Positions 33,317 to 41,838 of a DNA stretch of 58,687 nucleotides are shown piece after piece. The translations under genes were made by a program, and so were the position numbers. The DNA is from an uncultured Acidimicrobiales bacterium. Its GTDB lineage: Bacteria > Actinomycetota > Acidimicrobiia > Acidimicrobiales > SZUA-35. The first letter of the stretch is position 1. Each line of letters opens with the position of its first letter. A model generated the notes under the pieces. The model had not been told where the DNA came from and made no database searches. It was given only the letters and a program-made list of their open reading frames with translations. The stretch lies in assembly GCA_937997485.1 (NCBI GenBank), contig CALKTH010000020.1:1-58687 (forward strand). The letters are read 5' to 3'.

Positions 33317-35377
33317 TCAGGTCTCGGCGTTTGCTGTTGGCACGCTGAGGATCTCGCTCGGGTTACTCCACTCGTCGCCGTGAACGTGGTGAGCGAGGAA
33401 TGCGAAGACCGTTGCGTACCAAGCCTGGGCGTTGTTGGGCGTCAGGATCCAATGGTTCTCGTCCGGGAAGTAGAGGAAGCGGTGTGGTGTGTCGCCGTTT
33501 TCGTCTGCTGACTCCCGAACCAGTTCGTACCAAAGGCGAAGCGCCTCGCCGATGGGTACTCGGTAATCGCGGTCGCCGTGGATCACGAGCATGGGCGTTT
33601 CGATCCGCTCGAGATGGTGGTGCGGCGAATTCGCATCGGCCATCTCGGCTGTCATCTCTTGAGCCCAGTAGAAGGCGGCATCGGTCGTCGGACCGAACTG
33701 GTCGAGTGCCCACAGGCTGGCGTGGGTGACGATCGCCTCGAAACGGTTCGTGTGGCCAGCGACCCAGTTCGCCATGTAGCCACCGAACGAGCCACCCATT
33801 GCCGCGGTCCGCATCGAGTCGAGATCGTCTCGCTCGAGCGCGGCATCGGTGATGCGCATGAGATCGTCGTAGGGCGGGCCACCCCAGTCGCCCCAGCCTC
33901 GCTGGATGAACTCTTGGCCGTAGCCGGTGGAGAGGGCAGGGTCGGGCAAGAGCACGGCATAACCCTGAGCTGCCATCACCCACGGGTTCCAACGCCACGA
34001 CCACGCGTTCCACGACCCGAGGGGACCGCCGTGGATCCACAACAGGAACGGTGCTGGCTTCTCCGCCGAGGCCCCCTCGGGAACAATGAGGAACGAGCGC
34101 AGCGGACTGCCGTCTTCAGCCTCGCCAACAACCTCTTCAACTCGACCCGGAACCGAAAGCGCAGAAGCTGGTGAGCGGAGTGTGCGGCTCTCGCCCCCGT
34201 CGATTGCCACACGTACGGGCTCGTCGGGATGGCTCATCGAGCTCCGCAGCGCATAGACCCAGTCACCTTCCGCCGAGACATGGTGCGATCGGAAGGCGCC
34301 ATCGTCAGTGAGACGCGTTCGTTCTCCGCTCTCGATGTTCACCCGGTACAGCGGCGCATGCCCGAGCTCGTCGGCGACCACAATCACCGAGGCGCCATCT
34401 GGTGTCCACACCGGTGCTGACGGCCACAAATCCCAGTCGCTCGCGACATCGCGCACGTCGCCGCCGTCGATCGACACCACCGCAAGCCCGACCTCGGGCG
34501 CCTGCGTCGGAGTTGGCCTCGATGACCAGATCATCACCACGGTTGTGCCATCGGGACTGAGCTGAGGAGACAAGTAGGAGCGCTCCGCGCTGTCGGCCAA
34601 TGCAATGACCGCGCCGTCGGCGAGGTTGATCCGCACCACCGTGGCACGGTTGTCAGCGCGAGCGAGGTGTCGTTGCCACGTCGCGACGGCAATCGTGCCG
34701 TCGGCTGAAACGTCGAAACTCGCCTCGTCGCCAAAGCGGCCGGGGACGTGCCCCAACACGTCTCGCAGCTGGAGTTTCTCAGTGTCTTGGCCGACCACAG
34801 CGTCGTCGGTGGGTGCGGGTGCGGTGAAGAGTCTCGGCGTTGCTGGCCCGAGATCATGATCCCAATACCGAACGGGATAGCGGTCATGCAGGATGGCTGA
34901 GACCTTGGACTTCTGTCGAGCTTCGGCGACATCCGAGTCATCACCCGTGTCGCCCTCGACGCCAGGCAGCGTGGGTGAGGCGAGCAGAAGCGTGCCTGCC
35001 TCTCGCGCCGTCGTGATCGAAGACACCCCGCCGGCTCGCTTGGCGATCATCCGTGCCTCACCACCGCTCCGGGGAAGGAGATAGAGCGACGGGCCGGACC
35101 CGCCACCGTCGGCGTCCCGCTTAGCGTTGAAGAGCACGTCGCCGCCTGCCGTGAAGCCCACCAGCGATTCGCTCGATGTGCCGCGTGTGAGCCGAGACGG
35201 TGCGCCGTCTCCGGACGGATCGATCTCCCAGAGGCTGGTGACATAGCCGCTTCGGTCCTTGTCGAGACTCTGCACCGTCGCGACGAGGCGCTCACCGTCG
35301 GGCGACAAGTTGAGCGCGGCCAAACGAGGGATGGCCACGTAGTCAGCAAGATCGGAGAACGGAGAGGAGCTAGACAT
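33317..35377 (-). CDS. S9-family (prolyl oligopeptidase/acylaminoacyl-type) peptidase
   Basis: A 686-residue serine peptidase. The N-terminal 400 residues form a beta-propeller with WD40-like/TolB repeats (LSPDGERLVATV, LSPDGTTVVMIWSS, WTPDGASVIVV). The C-terminal catalytic domain has LLWIHGGPLGSWN, the nucleophile elbow MGGSFGGYMANW, HGDRDYRVPIGEA with the Asp, and DENHWIL with the His. It should cleave short peptides or release N-acyl amino acids in the cytoplasm; no signal peptide is seen. ATG 35377 is chosen over a frame reaching 35452 because the propeller begins there and GGAGAGGAG precedes it. Confidence 0.92.
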   Translation of the reverse strand: MSSSSPFSDLADYVAIPRLAALNLSPDGERLVATVQSLDKDRSGYVTSLWEIDPSGDGAPSRLTRGTSSESLVGFTAGGDVLFNAKRDADGGGSGPSLYLLPRSGGEARMIAKRAGGVSSITTAREAGTLLLASPTLPGVEGDTGDDSDVAEARQKSKVSAILHDRYPVRYWDHDLGPATPRLFTAPAPTDDAVVGQDTEKLQLRDVLGHVPGRFGDEASFDVSADGTIAVATWQRHLARADNRATVVRINLADGAVIALADSAERSYLSPQLSPDGTTVVMIWSSRPTPTQAPEVGLAVVSIDGGDVRDVASDWDLWPSAPVWTPDGASVIVVADELGHAPLYRVNIESGERTRLTDDGAFRSHHVSAEGDWVYALRSSMSHPDEPVRVAIDGGESRTLRSPASALSVPGRVEEVVGEAEDGSPLRSFLIVPEGASAEKPAPFLLWIHGGPLGSWNAWSWRWNPWVMAAQGYAVLLPDPALSTGYGQEFIQRGWGDWGGPPYDDLMRITDAALERDDLDSMRTAAMGGSFGGYMANWVAGHTNRFEAIVTHASLWALDQFGPTTDAAFYWAQEMTAEMADANSPHHHLERIETPMLVIHGDRDYRVPIGEALRLWYELVRESADENGDTPHRFLYFPDENHWILTPNNAQAWYATVFAFLAHHVHGDEWSNPSEILSVPTANAET

Positions 35378-35454
35378 CACTCCGTAGTAGCCGCATTCGG
35401 GGCCCGAGACGAGGCGTACGCCCACAGAACCTACGCTCGCCCGCACCGCCAATC

Positions 35455-35521
35455 GCTCCAGAACCCTTCTGGAGCCGCCAGCGGCGACAGTCCGCCGCTG
35501 TTCGCCCCAGAACAGTTCTGG
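35455..35521. promoter_or_regulatory. Tandem CCAGAA-NNN-TTCTGG operators upstream of the S9 peptidase
   Basis: GCTCCAGAA-CCC-TTCTGGAGC (35455-35475) is a perfect dyad, and CCAGAACAGTTCTGG (35507-35521) is a second with the same core. Centres are 49 bases apart. GCGGCG/CGCCGC (35481-35498) forms a small hairpin between them. The nearest starts are 35377 (minus) and 35654 (plus). Confidence 0.6.
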
Positions 35522-35653
35522 AGCGGTTTCGTCGGCGGGAAGAGGTGAGGTCGGTCACCTAGTGTGCCGAGGTGGGTCGTCGGGCTGGGCTTCGGCGACC
35601 GTCACTCAAGCGAGGGAGCGAAACATGAGGACACTGCTGGAAGGGCGCTGCTG

Positions 35654-36214
35654 ATGGAGCCGTATGAGATCGCGCTGCTTGTTGCGGTCGTGGTCGGGGC
35701 TCTCGGGTATTCGATGTGGAGTGGCCGAAAGGAAACGGCCGCAATCTCTCAGGTTCGCGAGAATCTCGGAGGGGAGGGCAACAACATCGACGTCGAGGGG
35801 ACCACGGTCAACGTCCGCTACAAGATGGTCGGAGCGACGAATCACAAGAGCGCCCTCACGTGGTTCACCATCGCCACGCCGTCGGCGCCGGCCGGGACCC
35901 TTCGTCGCAAACCGGTTCCAAGGATGGGAGACGGCGGCACGAAGAAGCTCATCGCAGAGAGTGTTCGAACCGGTGATGTGGAGTTCGACGACAGGTTCCT
36001 CATCACCACTGACGATCATCCGGCATGGCTGGGTTACCTGACGCCGGATCGCAAGCAGGCACTCCTCGAACTGCTCGAGGGGTTCGATCGGGTGAAGATC
36101 GAGGAGGGGCAACTCGTGGCCGAACTCAGTCGGGTCGAGCGTGATCCGGCGAAGGTGGAGGCGAGCGCCAAGCTTGCTGGAGCGGCGGCCAAGCGACTCG
36201 CCCTCTCTCGTTGA
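35654..36214 (+). CDS. Membrane-anchored protein of unknown function
   Basis: A 186-residue protein with an N-terminal membrane helix (IALLVAVVVGALGYSMW) and a cytoplasmic alpha/beta domain. VRYKMVGATNHKSALTWFTIATP and DDRFLITTDDHPAWLGYLTPDRKQALLELL are its most conserved-looking parts. I recognise no enzyme motif. ATG at 35654 has GGAAGGG upstream. It converges with the AcoR-like gene and is divergent from the S9 peptidase, possibly sharing the tandem operators. Confidence 0.65.
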   Translation: MEPYEIALLVAVVVGALGYSMWSGRKETAAISQVRENLGGEGNNIDVEGTTVNVRYKMVGATNHKSALTWFTIATPSAPAGTLRRKPVPRMGDGGTKKLIAESVRTGDVEFDDRFLITTDDHPAWLGYLTPDRKQALLELLEGFDRVKIEEGQLVAELSRVERDPAKVEASAKLAGAAAKRLALSR

Positions 36215-36241
36215 TGCCCCGCTCAGCGGCCGGCCAACGGG

Positions 36242-37957
36242 CTAGCTGGGAGGGTTGAGCCCGTACGTCTTGATCCGTCGAAAGAGGGTGGCTTTGGAGA
36301 TGCCGAGCTTCTCTGCTGCCTCTTTCCTGGTCGTTGACGACTCGATTGCAGCGACGATGGCTTCCGCCTCCTGAAGGCGCAACCCATGAAGAGGCATGCG
36401 GTTGTTCGCTTGGCGCACATGGGCAGGCAGATGAGAAACGGAAATGGTCTCACTCCGTGCCGTGGTGCTCGCCGTTCGAAGAACTTGACTCAGCTCAGCA
36501 ACGTTCCCTGGCCAGCCGTAGCGGTAGAGGGCGTCTGCGACCAACGGCTCGAGATGCGTACGTCCGCGACGGGCGAGGAGATGTCGAGCGATGGGAGCGA
36601 TATCAGAGCGCCGTTCCCGCAGCGCTGGGATCGCGATGTGGAGCACGTTGAGTTGGCGAAGCAGAGCATCAAGTCCCGGCTCGACGCTGGACGTTGCTTG
36701 GGTCGTAGCGAGGATCGATGGTGCATCGGTGCGAGCCTCCAAGAAGGCGACCGCCGCCGCCACGTCGCCTGGCATCTGGTCGAGGTCACGAAGCACGATC
36801 ATCGCTCCAGACGTGAGCGCGGCCTGAAAGCGAAGGAGCCATTGCTGCGCTCCTGCGAGGATGATCTCGGCACTGGAGAAGACCTCAACCTCCCCGAGTC
36901 GCCGTTCTCCGGCAATAGCCTCGGCGACGCTGCATCGGCCGGTTCCCCGCTCTCCAGAGATCAGAACAGGTTCATCGACGAAACCTGCGCGCACTGACTC
37001 CTTCACCACTGTTTGCCAGGCCGTGCTCACACCGACGAGGTCTCCGAGTGTCTCAGAGGGCGTCGAGCGTCGTCGACGGTTGCGGGGTTTCGGTTCGCGA
37101 ACGAATTCGACGGTCGCACCTTCGAGCTGGCCCCCACGGTGCAACGGCCGGCATCGCAGCCGAAGGGCTTCGCTCGATGCCGTATCGAAGATGGTCTCGA
37201 CTTGCGTGCCTTTTCGGAGGGCACTTTGAAGGTGTCTCCACAACTCCTGATGATCCACATCGACGAGGCGACGTTGTGCCGATGGCGTAGCGATCAGGAC
37301 TCCAGCGCCGATGGTGGCGACTGCGTTCCGCGGGCTGCGGCGTGACTTCAGGAACTGCTCCAGCAAGAATCGCTCCTCTGGCGTCGCCTGTTCGGCAATC
37401 AACTCACTGATCTGAGCCGAGAGTTGCAAGGCGGTCGGCAGGAGAAGCGCACTGGTGTCCGCTGTTGGGCACATGACACCCACCGAGCCTTCGAGCTTGC
37501 ACGTGATCGGGTGAATGATCGGCGCGTTCGCACAGGTGAAGCCATGGAAGCTCTCGAGGTAGTGCTCGTCGCCAACCACGACCGCTGGCTGTTTGGTCTC
37601 GAGCGAGGTCCCGACGCCGTTTGTCCCGACGTCGCGCTCGGCAAGCGAGAAGCCGACGTCGAGACTCCGTTCATCCATGGCTTGTCGCGTTGTCGTCGAC
37701 ATCGCTGTGCGTCGCGTGAGACGAGCCGTCCGGTCAGCCAAGACGAGTGCGAGCGAGGAGCCCGTGATCCGTGTGCTCAACTCATCGATGACGGGGCCGC
37801 TCAGTTCTGTGAGCGCACGCGCTGACGGGCCGGGATCGCCAACGTGAGGCACGTGCAGTCTGCTTGCGTCCAGGCCGTAGCCGACCGATCGGTGTCGAGC
37901 TGCTGTCACGTCGGCGAGCGCAGTACGTGGTGATGATTCGGTGGCGTCGAGACTCAC
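36242..37957 (-). CDS. AcoR-like GAF / AAA-type / Fis regulator
   Basis: A 571-residue regulator in the style of the acetoin operon activator AcoR. A GAF-like sensor occupies about 60-200 (ERDVGTNGVGTSLE, FTCANAPIIHPI), followed by a degenerate AAA domain (ISGERGTGRCSVAEA as Walker A, IVLRDLDQMP as Walker B), and a C-terminal Fis helix-turn-helix (EAIVAAIESSTTRKEAAEKLGISKATLFRRIK). The loop that should read GAFTGA for sigma-54 contact is missing (SSAEIILAGAQQ). Start GTG 37957. It is divergent from the acoX-acoA-acoB run it probably controls. Confidence 0.85.
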   Translation of the reverse strand: MSLDATESSPRTALADVTAARHRSVGYGLDASRLHVPHVGDPGPSARALTELSGPVIDELSTRITGSSLALVLADRTARLTRRTAMSTTTRQAMDERSLDVGFSLAERDVGTNGVGTSLETKQPAVVVGDEHYLESFHGFTCANAPIIHPITCKLEGSVGVMCPTADTSALLLPTALQLSAQISELIAEQATPEERFLLEQFLKSRRSPRNAVATIGAGVLIATPSAQRRLVDVDHQELWRHLQSALRKGTQVETIFDTASSEALRLRCRPLHRGGQLEGATVEFVREPKPRNRRRRSTPSETLGDLVGVSTAWQTVVKESVRAGFVDEPVLISGERGTGRCSVAEAIAGERRLGEVEVFSSAEIILAGAQQWLLRFQAALTSGAMIVLRDLDQMPGDVAAAVAFLEARTDAPSILATTQATSSVEPGLDALLRQLNVLHIAIPALRERRSDIAPIARHLLARRGRTHLEPLVADALYRYGWPGNVAELSQVLRTASTTARSETISVSHLPAHVRQANNRMPLHGLRLQEAEAIVAAIESSTTRKEAAEKLGISKATLFRRIKTYGLNPPS

Positions 37958-38014
37958 GTGCCCTGCCTTCCCGTGGGCTTCCGGTGGATCGAGCGTAGAT
38001 GGGGTGTGACCTGC

Positions 38015-38040
38015 GTCTCAAGGGAGTCTCACATTGAGAC
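38015..38040. promoter_or_regulatory. Inverted repeat between acoR-like and acoX-like genes
   Basis: GTCTCAA (38015-38021) and TTGAGAC (38034-38040) with a 12-base centre that holds another GTCTCA. It lies in the 137-base divergent region, a likely binding site for the AcoR-like protein. Confidence 0.5.
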
Positions 38041-38094
38041 CCTTTTGGCGTTGATTCGCGTCGGAGACTTGAGCCGTGAACGGGGGAATCTGAA

Positions 38095-39180
38095 GTGCAC
38101 GAATCGTCGACGGTCGGGATCATCGCGAACCCGGCGTCGGCGCGCGACATTCGCCGCATCGTCGCTGACGGAGGGTCCGTGACGACACACGACAAGCTGA
38201 GCAGGCTCCGTCGAGTGATGAGTGGGCTCGGCTCGGTCGGGGTCAGGCGCGTGATCTCGATGGCCGATCGTGGGGGAATCATGGCCGGGCTCCTCCGAGC
38301 GTCGGCTGGCGTGTCCGCAAAAGGCTGGCCAACGCTCGAGTTCGTTGAGCAGCCCGTCACTCACTCCCCGGAAGACACAACGACGGCTACCCGAGCCATG
38401 GTCGAAGCGGGCGTGGGATCGCTTGTTGTTCTCGGCGGCGACGGGACGAACCGGTTGGTCGCCAGTCACTCGGCTGAGACGCCGCTCGTATCCATGTCAA
38501 CCGGCACGAACAATGCGTTCCCGAGACCCGTAGAGGCGACGGTCGCCGGTATGGCCGCAGGACTGGTGGCCACGAGCGAAGGGTGTCGCGACGCTGGCAC
38601 CTACCGCGCCAAGAAGCTCGAGGTTCGGGCCGGCGACCGATTGGAGCAGGCGCTCGTTGACGTCGCAATCAGTGAGGACGGCTCCGTCGGATCTGGCGCG
38701 CTGTGGGATGTGGCGGACCTTTCGGAGTTGTTCCTGTGTTTCGCGGAGCCGGGATCGATCGGACTCTCGGCGATCGGAGCACACATGCAGACGTCTTCAC
38801 GTCGCTCGAAGACTGGCCTGCATCTCGTTCTTTCCCCTCAGTCACCGACGCGGGTTCTTGCTCCGATTGGTCCTGGCCTTGTCTCCGCCGTCGGCGTGCA
38901 GTCTGCATCTGTGCTCGAAGCGGGAGCTCGTCAAGATCCCAGATCGCCACGCGGCGTCATCGCCATCGACGGGGAGCGGATGGTTCCGTTCGGACCCGGC
39001 AATCGGCCGAGCGTCACGCTTCGAACGAACGGTCCTGTCGTCGTTGACGTGGAGGCGACGCTTCATGCCGCTTCCAGCGAAGGGCTTCTGAGGTCAGTGG
39101 CGCGTGGCTCTCCGCTCGACGACAACTCGAACACACGAACAAAGAAACAGACAGCCGAACCCTGGGAGGTATCGACGTGA
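38095..39180 (+). CDS. AcoX-like protein (NAD/ATP kinase-fold)
   Basis: A 361-residue protein of the AcoX/ATP-NAD kinase superfamily. VGIIANPASARDIRRIVADGG opens it and VVLGGDGTNRLVASH gives the G-G-D-G-T/N nucleotide motif; MSTGTNNAFP is the second kinase-fold signature. AcoX is found in acetoin-dehydrogenase operons, its reaction unresolved. Start GTG 38095. Its stop overlaps the E1 alpha start by 4 bases, so expression is coupled. Confidence 0.82.
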   Translation: MHESSTVGIIANPASARDIRRIVADGGSVTTHDKLSRLRRVMSGLGSVGVRRVISMADRGGIMAGLLRASAGVSAKGWPTLEFVEQPVTHSPEDTTTATRAMVEAGVGSLVVLGGDGTNRLVASHSAETPLVSMSTGTNNAFPRPVEATVAGMAAGLVATSEGCRDAGTYRAKKLEVRAGDRLEQALVDVAISEDGSVGSGALWDVADLSELFLCFAEPGSIGLSAIGAHMQTSSRRSKTGLHLVLSPQSPTRVLAPIGPGLVSAVGVQSASVLEAGARQDPRSPRGVIAIDGERMVPFGPGNRPSVTLRTNGPVVVDVEATLHAASSEGLLRSVARGSPLDDNSNTRTKKQTAEPWEVST

Positions 39181-40151
39181 ATCCAATGAATCGACTCGAG
39201 CTCTACACCGAAATGGTCCGTATTCGACAATACGAATCCCGAATCCTGCAGGAGTACCACGGCGACAAGGCTCCGGCCTGGGACATCGGTGCCGGATTGA
39301 TTCCAGGCGAGATGCACCTGTCGGCTGGCCAGGAGCCAGCGGCGGTCGGGGTCTGCGCTCACCTGAAGAAGGGAGATGCCATCACGGCACCCCACCGTCC
39401 GCACCACTTCGCTCTCGCTCATGGCGTGGACATGAACGCAATGACCGCTGAGATCTACGGCCGGACCACAGGACTCTGCAAAGGTAAGGGCGGCCATATG
39501 CATCTGTTCGATCCGGAGAATCACTTCTCTTGCTCGGGGATCATCGCGCAGGGGTACCCGGTCGCATGCGGCCAGGCCCTTGCGATGAAGCGGCGTGGGA
39601 CAGACAACGTTGCGATCGCGGTTGCCGGCGAGGGGGCGGCGAACCAAGGAGCGTTCCATGAGTCGCTCAATCTCGCCGCGGTCTGGAATCTGCCCGTTGT
39701 CTTTGTCATCGAAGACAACGACTGGGCCATCTCTGTGCCGAGATCGGATTCGACCGCCACGACTTCGAACGCCGACCGTGCAGCGGGCTACGGCATTCCG
39801 GGTGTCCGCGTCGAGAACAACGATGTTGAGGCCGTGTTCGAAGCGGCTGGTGCCGCGGTTGATCGCGCCCGCGCTGGCGAGGGCCCGAGCCTCATTGAAG
39901 TGCACACGCTGCGCCTTTGGGGACACTTCGAAGGCGATGCTCAGGCCTACCGGACTGATCTCGAGACCGTCGATGAACGAGACCCGATTCCCCGCTACGC
40001 CCAGGCCCTGTTGGCGTCTGGTGACCTCGTCGAGGAGCAAGTGCAACAGATCGCCGAAGCGGCTGACGCCGAGGTTGATGCAGCCATTCAGTTCTCCCTG
40101 AACAGTCCCATCCCCGCGGCGGAAGACGCCCTGCTCCACGTCTTTGCGTGA
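39177..40151 (+). CDS. acoA: Acetoin/2-oxoacid dehydrogenase E1 component, alpha subunit
   Basis: A 324-residue thiamine-diphosphate enzyme subunit. SAGQEPAAVGVCAHL and GRTTGLCKGKGGHMHLFD mark the E1 alpha family. VAIAVAGEGAANQGAFHESLNLAAVWNLPVVFVIEDN is the ThDP motif (G-E-G...N-N/D-N). It forms a heterotetramer with the beta subunit and decarboxylates or cleaves the keto substrate. GTG 39177 with GGGAGG upstream is preferred over ATG 39186. The link to acetoin rather than a branched-chain or other keto substrate rests on the AcoX and AcoR neighbours. Confidence 0.85.
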   Translation: MNPMNRLELYTEMVRIRQYESRILQEYHGDKAPAWDIGAGLIPGEMHLSAGQEPAAVGVCAHLKKGDAITAPHRPHHFALAHGVDMNAMTAEIYGRTTGLCKGKGGHMHLFDPENHFSCSGIIAQGYPVACGQALAMKRRGTDNVAIAVAGEGAANQGAFHESLNLAAVWNLPVVFVIEDNDWAISVPRSDSTATTSNADRAAGYGIPGVRVENNDVEAVFEAAGAAVDRARAGEGPSLIEVHTLRLWGHFEGDAQAYRTDLETVDERDPIPRYAQALLASGDLVEEQVQQIAEAADAEVDAAIQFSLNSPIPAAEDALLHVFA

Positions 40152-40173
40152 GCGACGATCGAAAGGAATCAGC

Positions 40174-41196
40174 ATGACTGCAACAGAGACACCAACCCGC
40201 CGGATCACCACAGCCAAGGCCATGGCGGAGGCCATCGGACTCGAAATGCGTGCCGACCCCGACGTGTTCGTCATGGGTGAGGACGTGGGTGCCTATGGCG
40301 GAATCTTCGGCTCGACGACCGACCTGTTTGCCGAGTTTGGCGCTGACCGCGTGATTGACACCCCCATTTCGGAAACGGGATTCATTGGCGCCGGGATCGG
40401 CGCCGCGGTGGAGGGACTCCGTCCGGTTGTCGAGCTGATGTTCGTCGACTTCTACGGCGTCTGCATGGACCAGATCAGCAACCACATGGCCAAGATCCAC
40501 TACGAGTCGGGTGGAGCCGTCAAGGTCCCGATGGTTCTCATGGCGGCAACTGGAGCCGGGTATTCAGACGCCGCACAGCACTCGCAGTGCCTGTGGGGCA
40601 CCTTCGCTCATCTACCCGGGATGAAGGTCGTGGTGCCGTCGAATCCTTACGACGCCAAGGGATTGATGGCCTCGGCGATTCGCGATGACAACCCGGTGAT
40701 CTTCCTGTTCCACAAAGGGGCACAAGGCCTGGTGTGGATGGAGAAGAACCCCCGCTCGATCGCACACGTACCAGAGGAAGCGTTCACCGTTCCGATCGGT
40801 GAGGCTGCGATTGCGAGAGAAGGCAGCGATGTCACAATCGTGACGCTGTCCCTGTCCGTTCAGCACTCGCTGGACGTCGCAGAGGAGTTGGAAGGCGAAG
40901 GCATCAGCGTCGAGATCGTGGATCTACGAAGTCTCGTACCGCTCGATCGTCAAACGGTTCTCGACTCGGTGGCGAAGACGGGCAAGCTCCTCGTCGTCGA
41001 CGAGGACTACAAGAGCTTCGGCCTGACGGGCGAGATCGCCGCGATTGTCGCGGAGACCGACCCGACAATGCTCAAGAAGCCGGTCAAGCGCCTCGCCGTT
41101 CCTGACGTGCCGATCCCGTACGCCCGCTCCCTCGAATACGGAATCCTCCCAACGCGAGAGCGCATCGCAGCCGCCGTCAAGGACCTGATGGCGTGA
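40174..41196 (+). CDS. acoB: Acetoin/2-oxoacid dehydrogenase E1 component, beta subunit
   Basis: A 340-residue transketolase-type subunit. VFVMGEDVGAYGGIFGSTTDL and DTPISETGFIGAGIGAAVEGLRPVVELMFVDF match E1 beta, including the glutamate that activates ThDP. IVDLRSLVPLDRQTVLDSVAKTGKLLVVDED lies in the C-terminal domain. ATG 40174 follows GAAAGGAATC. It is 22 bases after acoA, and its stop overlaps the lipoyl-domain gene (GTGA). Confidence 0.9.
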   Translation: MTATETPTRRITTAKAMAEAIGLEMRADPDVFVMGEDVGAYGGIFGSTTDLFAEFGADRVIDTPISETGFIGAGIGAAVEGLRPVVELMFVDFYGVCMDQISNHMAKIHYESGGAVKVPMVLMAATGAGYSDAAQHSQCLWGTFAHLPGMKVVVPSNPYDAKGLMASAIRDDNPVIFLFHKGAQGLVWMEKNPRSIAHVPEEAFTVPIGEAAIAREGSDVTIVTLSLSVQHSLDVAEELEGEGISVEIVDLRSLVPLDRQTVLDSVAKTGKLLVVDEDYKSFGLTGEIAAIVAETDPTMLKKPVKRLAVPDVPIPYARSLEYGILPTRERIAAAVKDLMA

Positions 41197-41432
41197 TCAC
41201 CGAAGTCTTGTTTCCCGTCATGTCCGAGGACGATCCGACCGCCGAGGGAGTGGTCGGTACTTGGTTCGTGAACCACGGCGAGACGGTGGCCCAGGGCCAA
41301 GTGATCGCTGAGGTTCAAGTGGACAAGGTCTCACAAGACGTCGAGGCGCCAATCGCCGGGGTCATGTATCAGTACGTGGCGGAGAGCGTGGGTATTGCGC
41401 AAGGCGCCCCACTGGCCCGGATCGATTCCTGA
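41193..41432 (+). CDS. Stand-alone lipoyl carrier domain
   Basis: A 79-residue protein consisting of a single lipoyl/biotinyl domain: LFPVMSEDDPTAEGVVGTW, then VDKVSQDVEAPIAG, in which Lys45 is the lipoylation site. In normal complexes this domain is the N-terminus of an E2 acyltransferase of 370-450 residues. Here the peripheral-subunit-binding and catalytic domains are absent and the stop is followed by a different gene. It probably shuttles the lipoyl-bound intermediate to another enzyme. GTG 41193 overlaps acoB. Confidence 0.88.
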   Translation: MITEVLFPVMSEDDPTAEGVVGTWFVNHGETVAQGQVIAEVQVDKVSQDVEAPIAGVMYQYVAESVGIAQGAPLARIDS

Positions 41433-41481
41433 GGACCACCAGCAAGACAAGTTTCGCAAGCAACCGAAAGGAAAGAAGTTC

Positions 41482-41784
41482 ATGCCCTCCTATTCCGTAC
41501 TCGAGGTCACGCCAACCGACGATGCCTGGATCCCCGGCTATCTCGGCCCGGCCGGCGACATCATCGCTGGACACGGCGGCAAGTACCTCGCTCGAACGGC
41601 GACCCACGAACGCCTCGAAGGCGCCGGCGACGAGGTTGGTCTCCGGATCATCCTCGAATGGCCAGACATGGACGCAGCAAAGGCATTCATGAACGATCCG
41701 GCGTACGCGCCCCTCCTGGCGGCTCGGCATGCCGGATCAATCAGCCATCACGTACTCATCGACGGCGTGGATGACCTTGCCTGA
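41482..41784 (+). CDS. DUF1330-family protein
   Basis: A 100-residue ferredoxin-like alpha/beta-barrel protein. YSVLEVTPTDDAWIPGYLGPAGDIIAGHGGKYLART and LRIILEWPDMDAAKAFMNDPAYAPLLAARHAGS are characteristic of DUF1330. These dimeric small proteins resemble EthD and may bind or isomerise small metabolites. ATG 41482 follows GAAAGGAAAG. It is embedded between the lipoyl domain and the LLM oxidoreductase in one directional run. Confidence 0.85.
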   Translation: MPSYSVLEVTPTDDAWIPGYLGPAGDIIAGHGGKYLARTATHERLEGAGDEVGLRIILEWPDMDAAKAFMNDPAYAPLLAARHAGSISHHVLIDGVDDLA

Positions 41785-41838
41785 CGCAATGGCACGCCGG
41801 AATCGACCAACGAAACAACGAGAGAGGTAACCCACATC

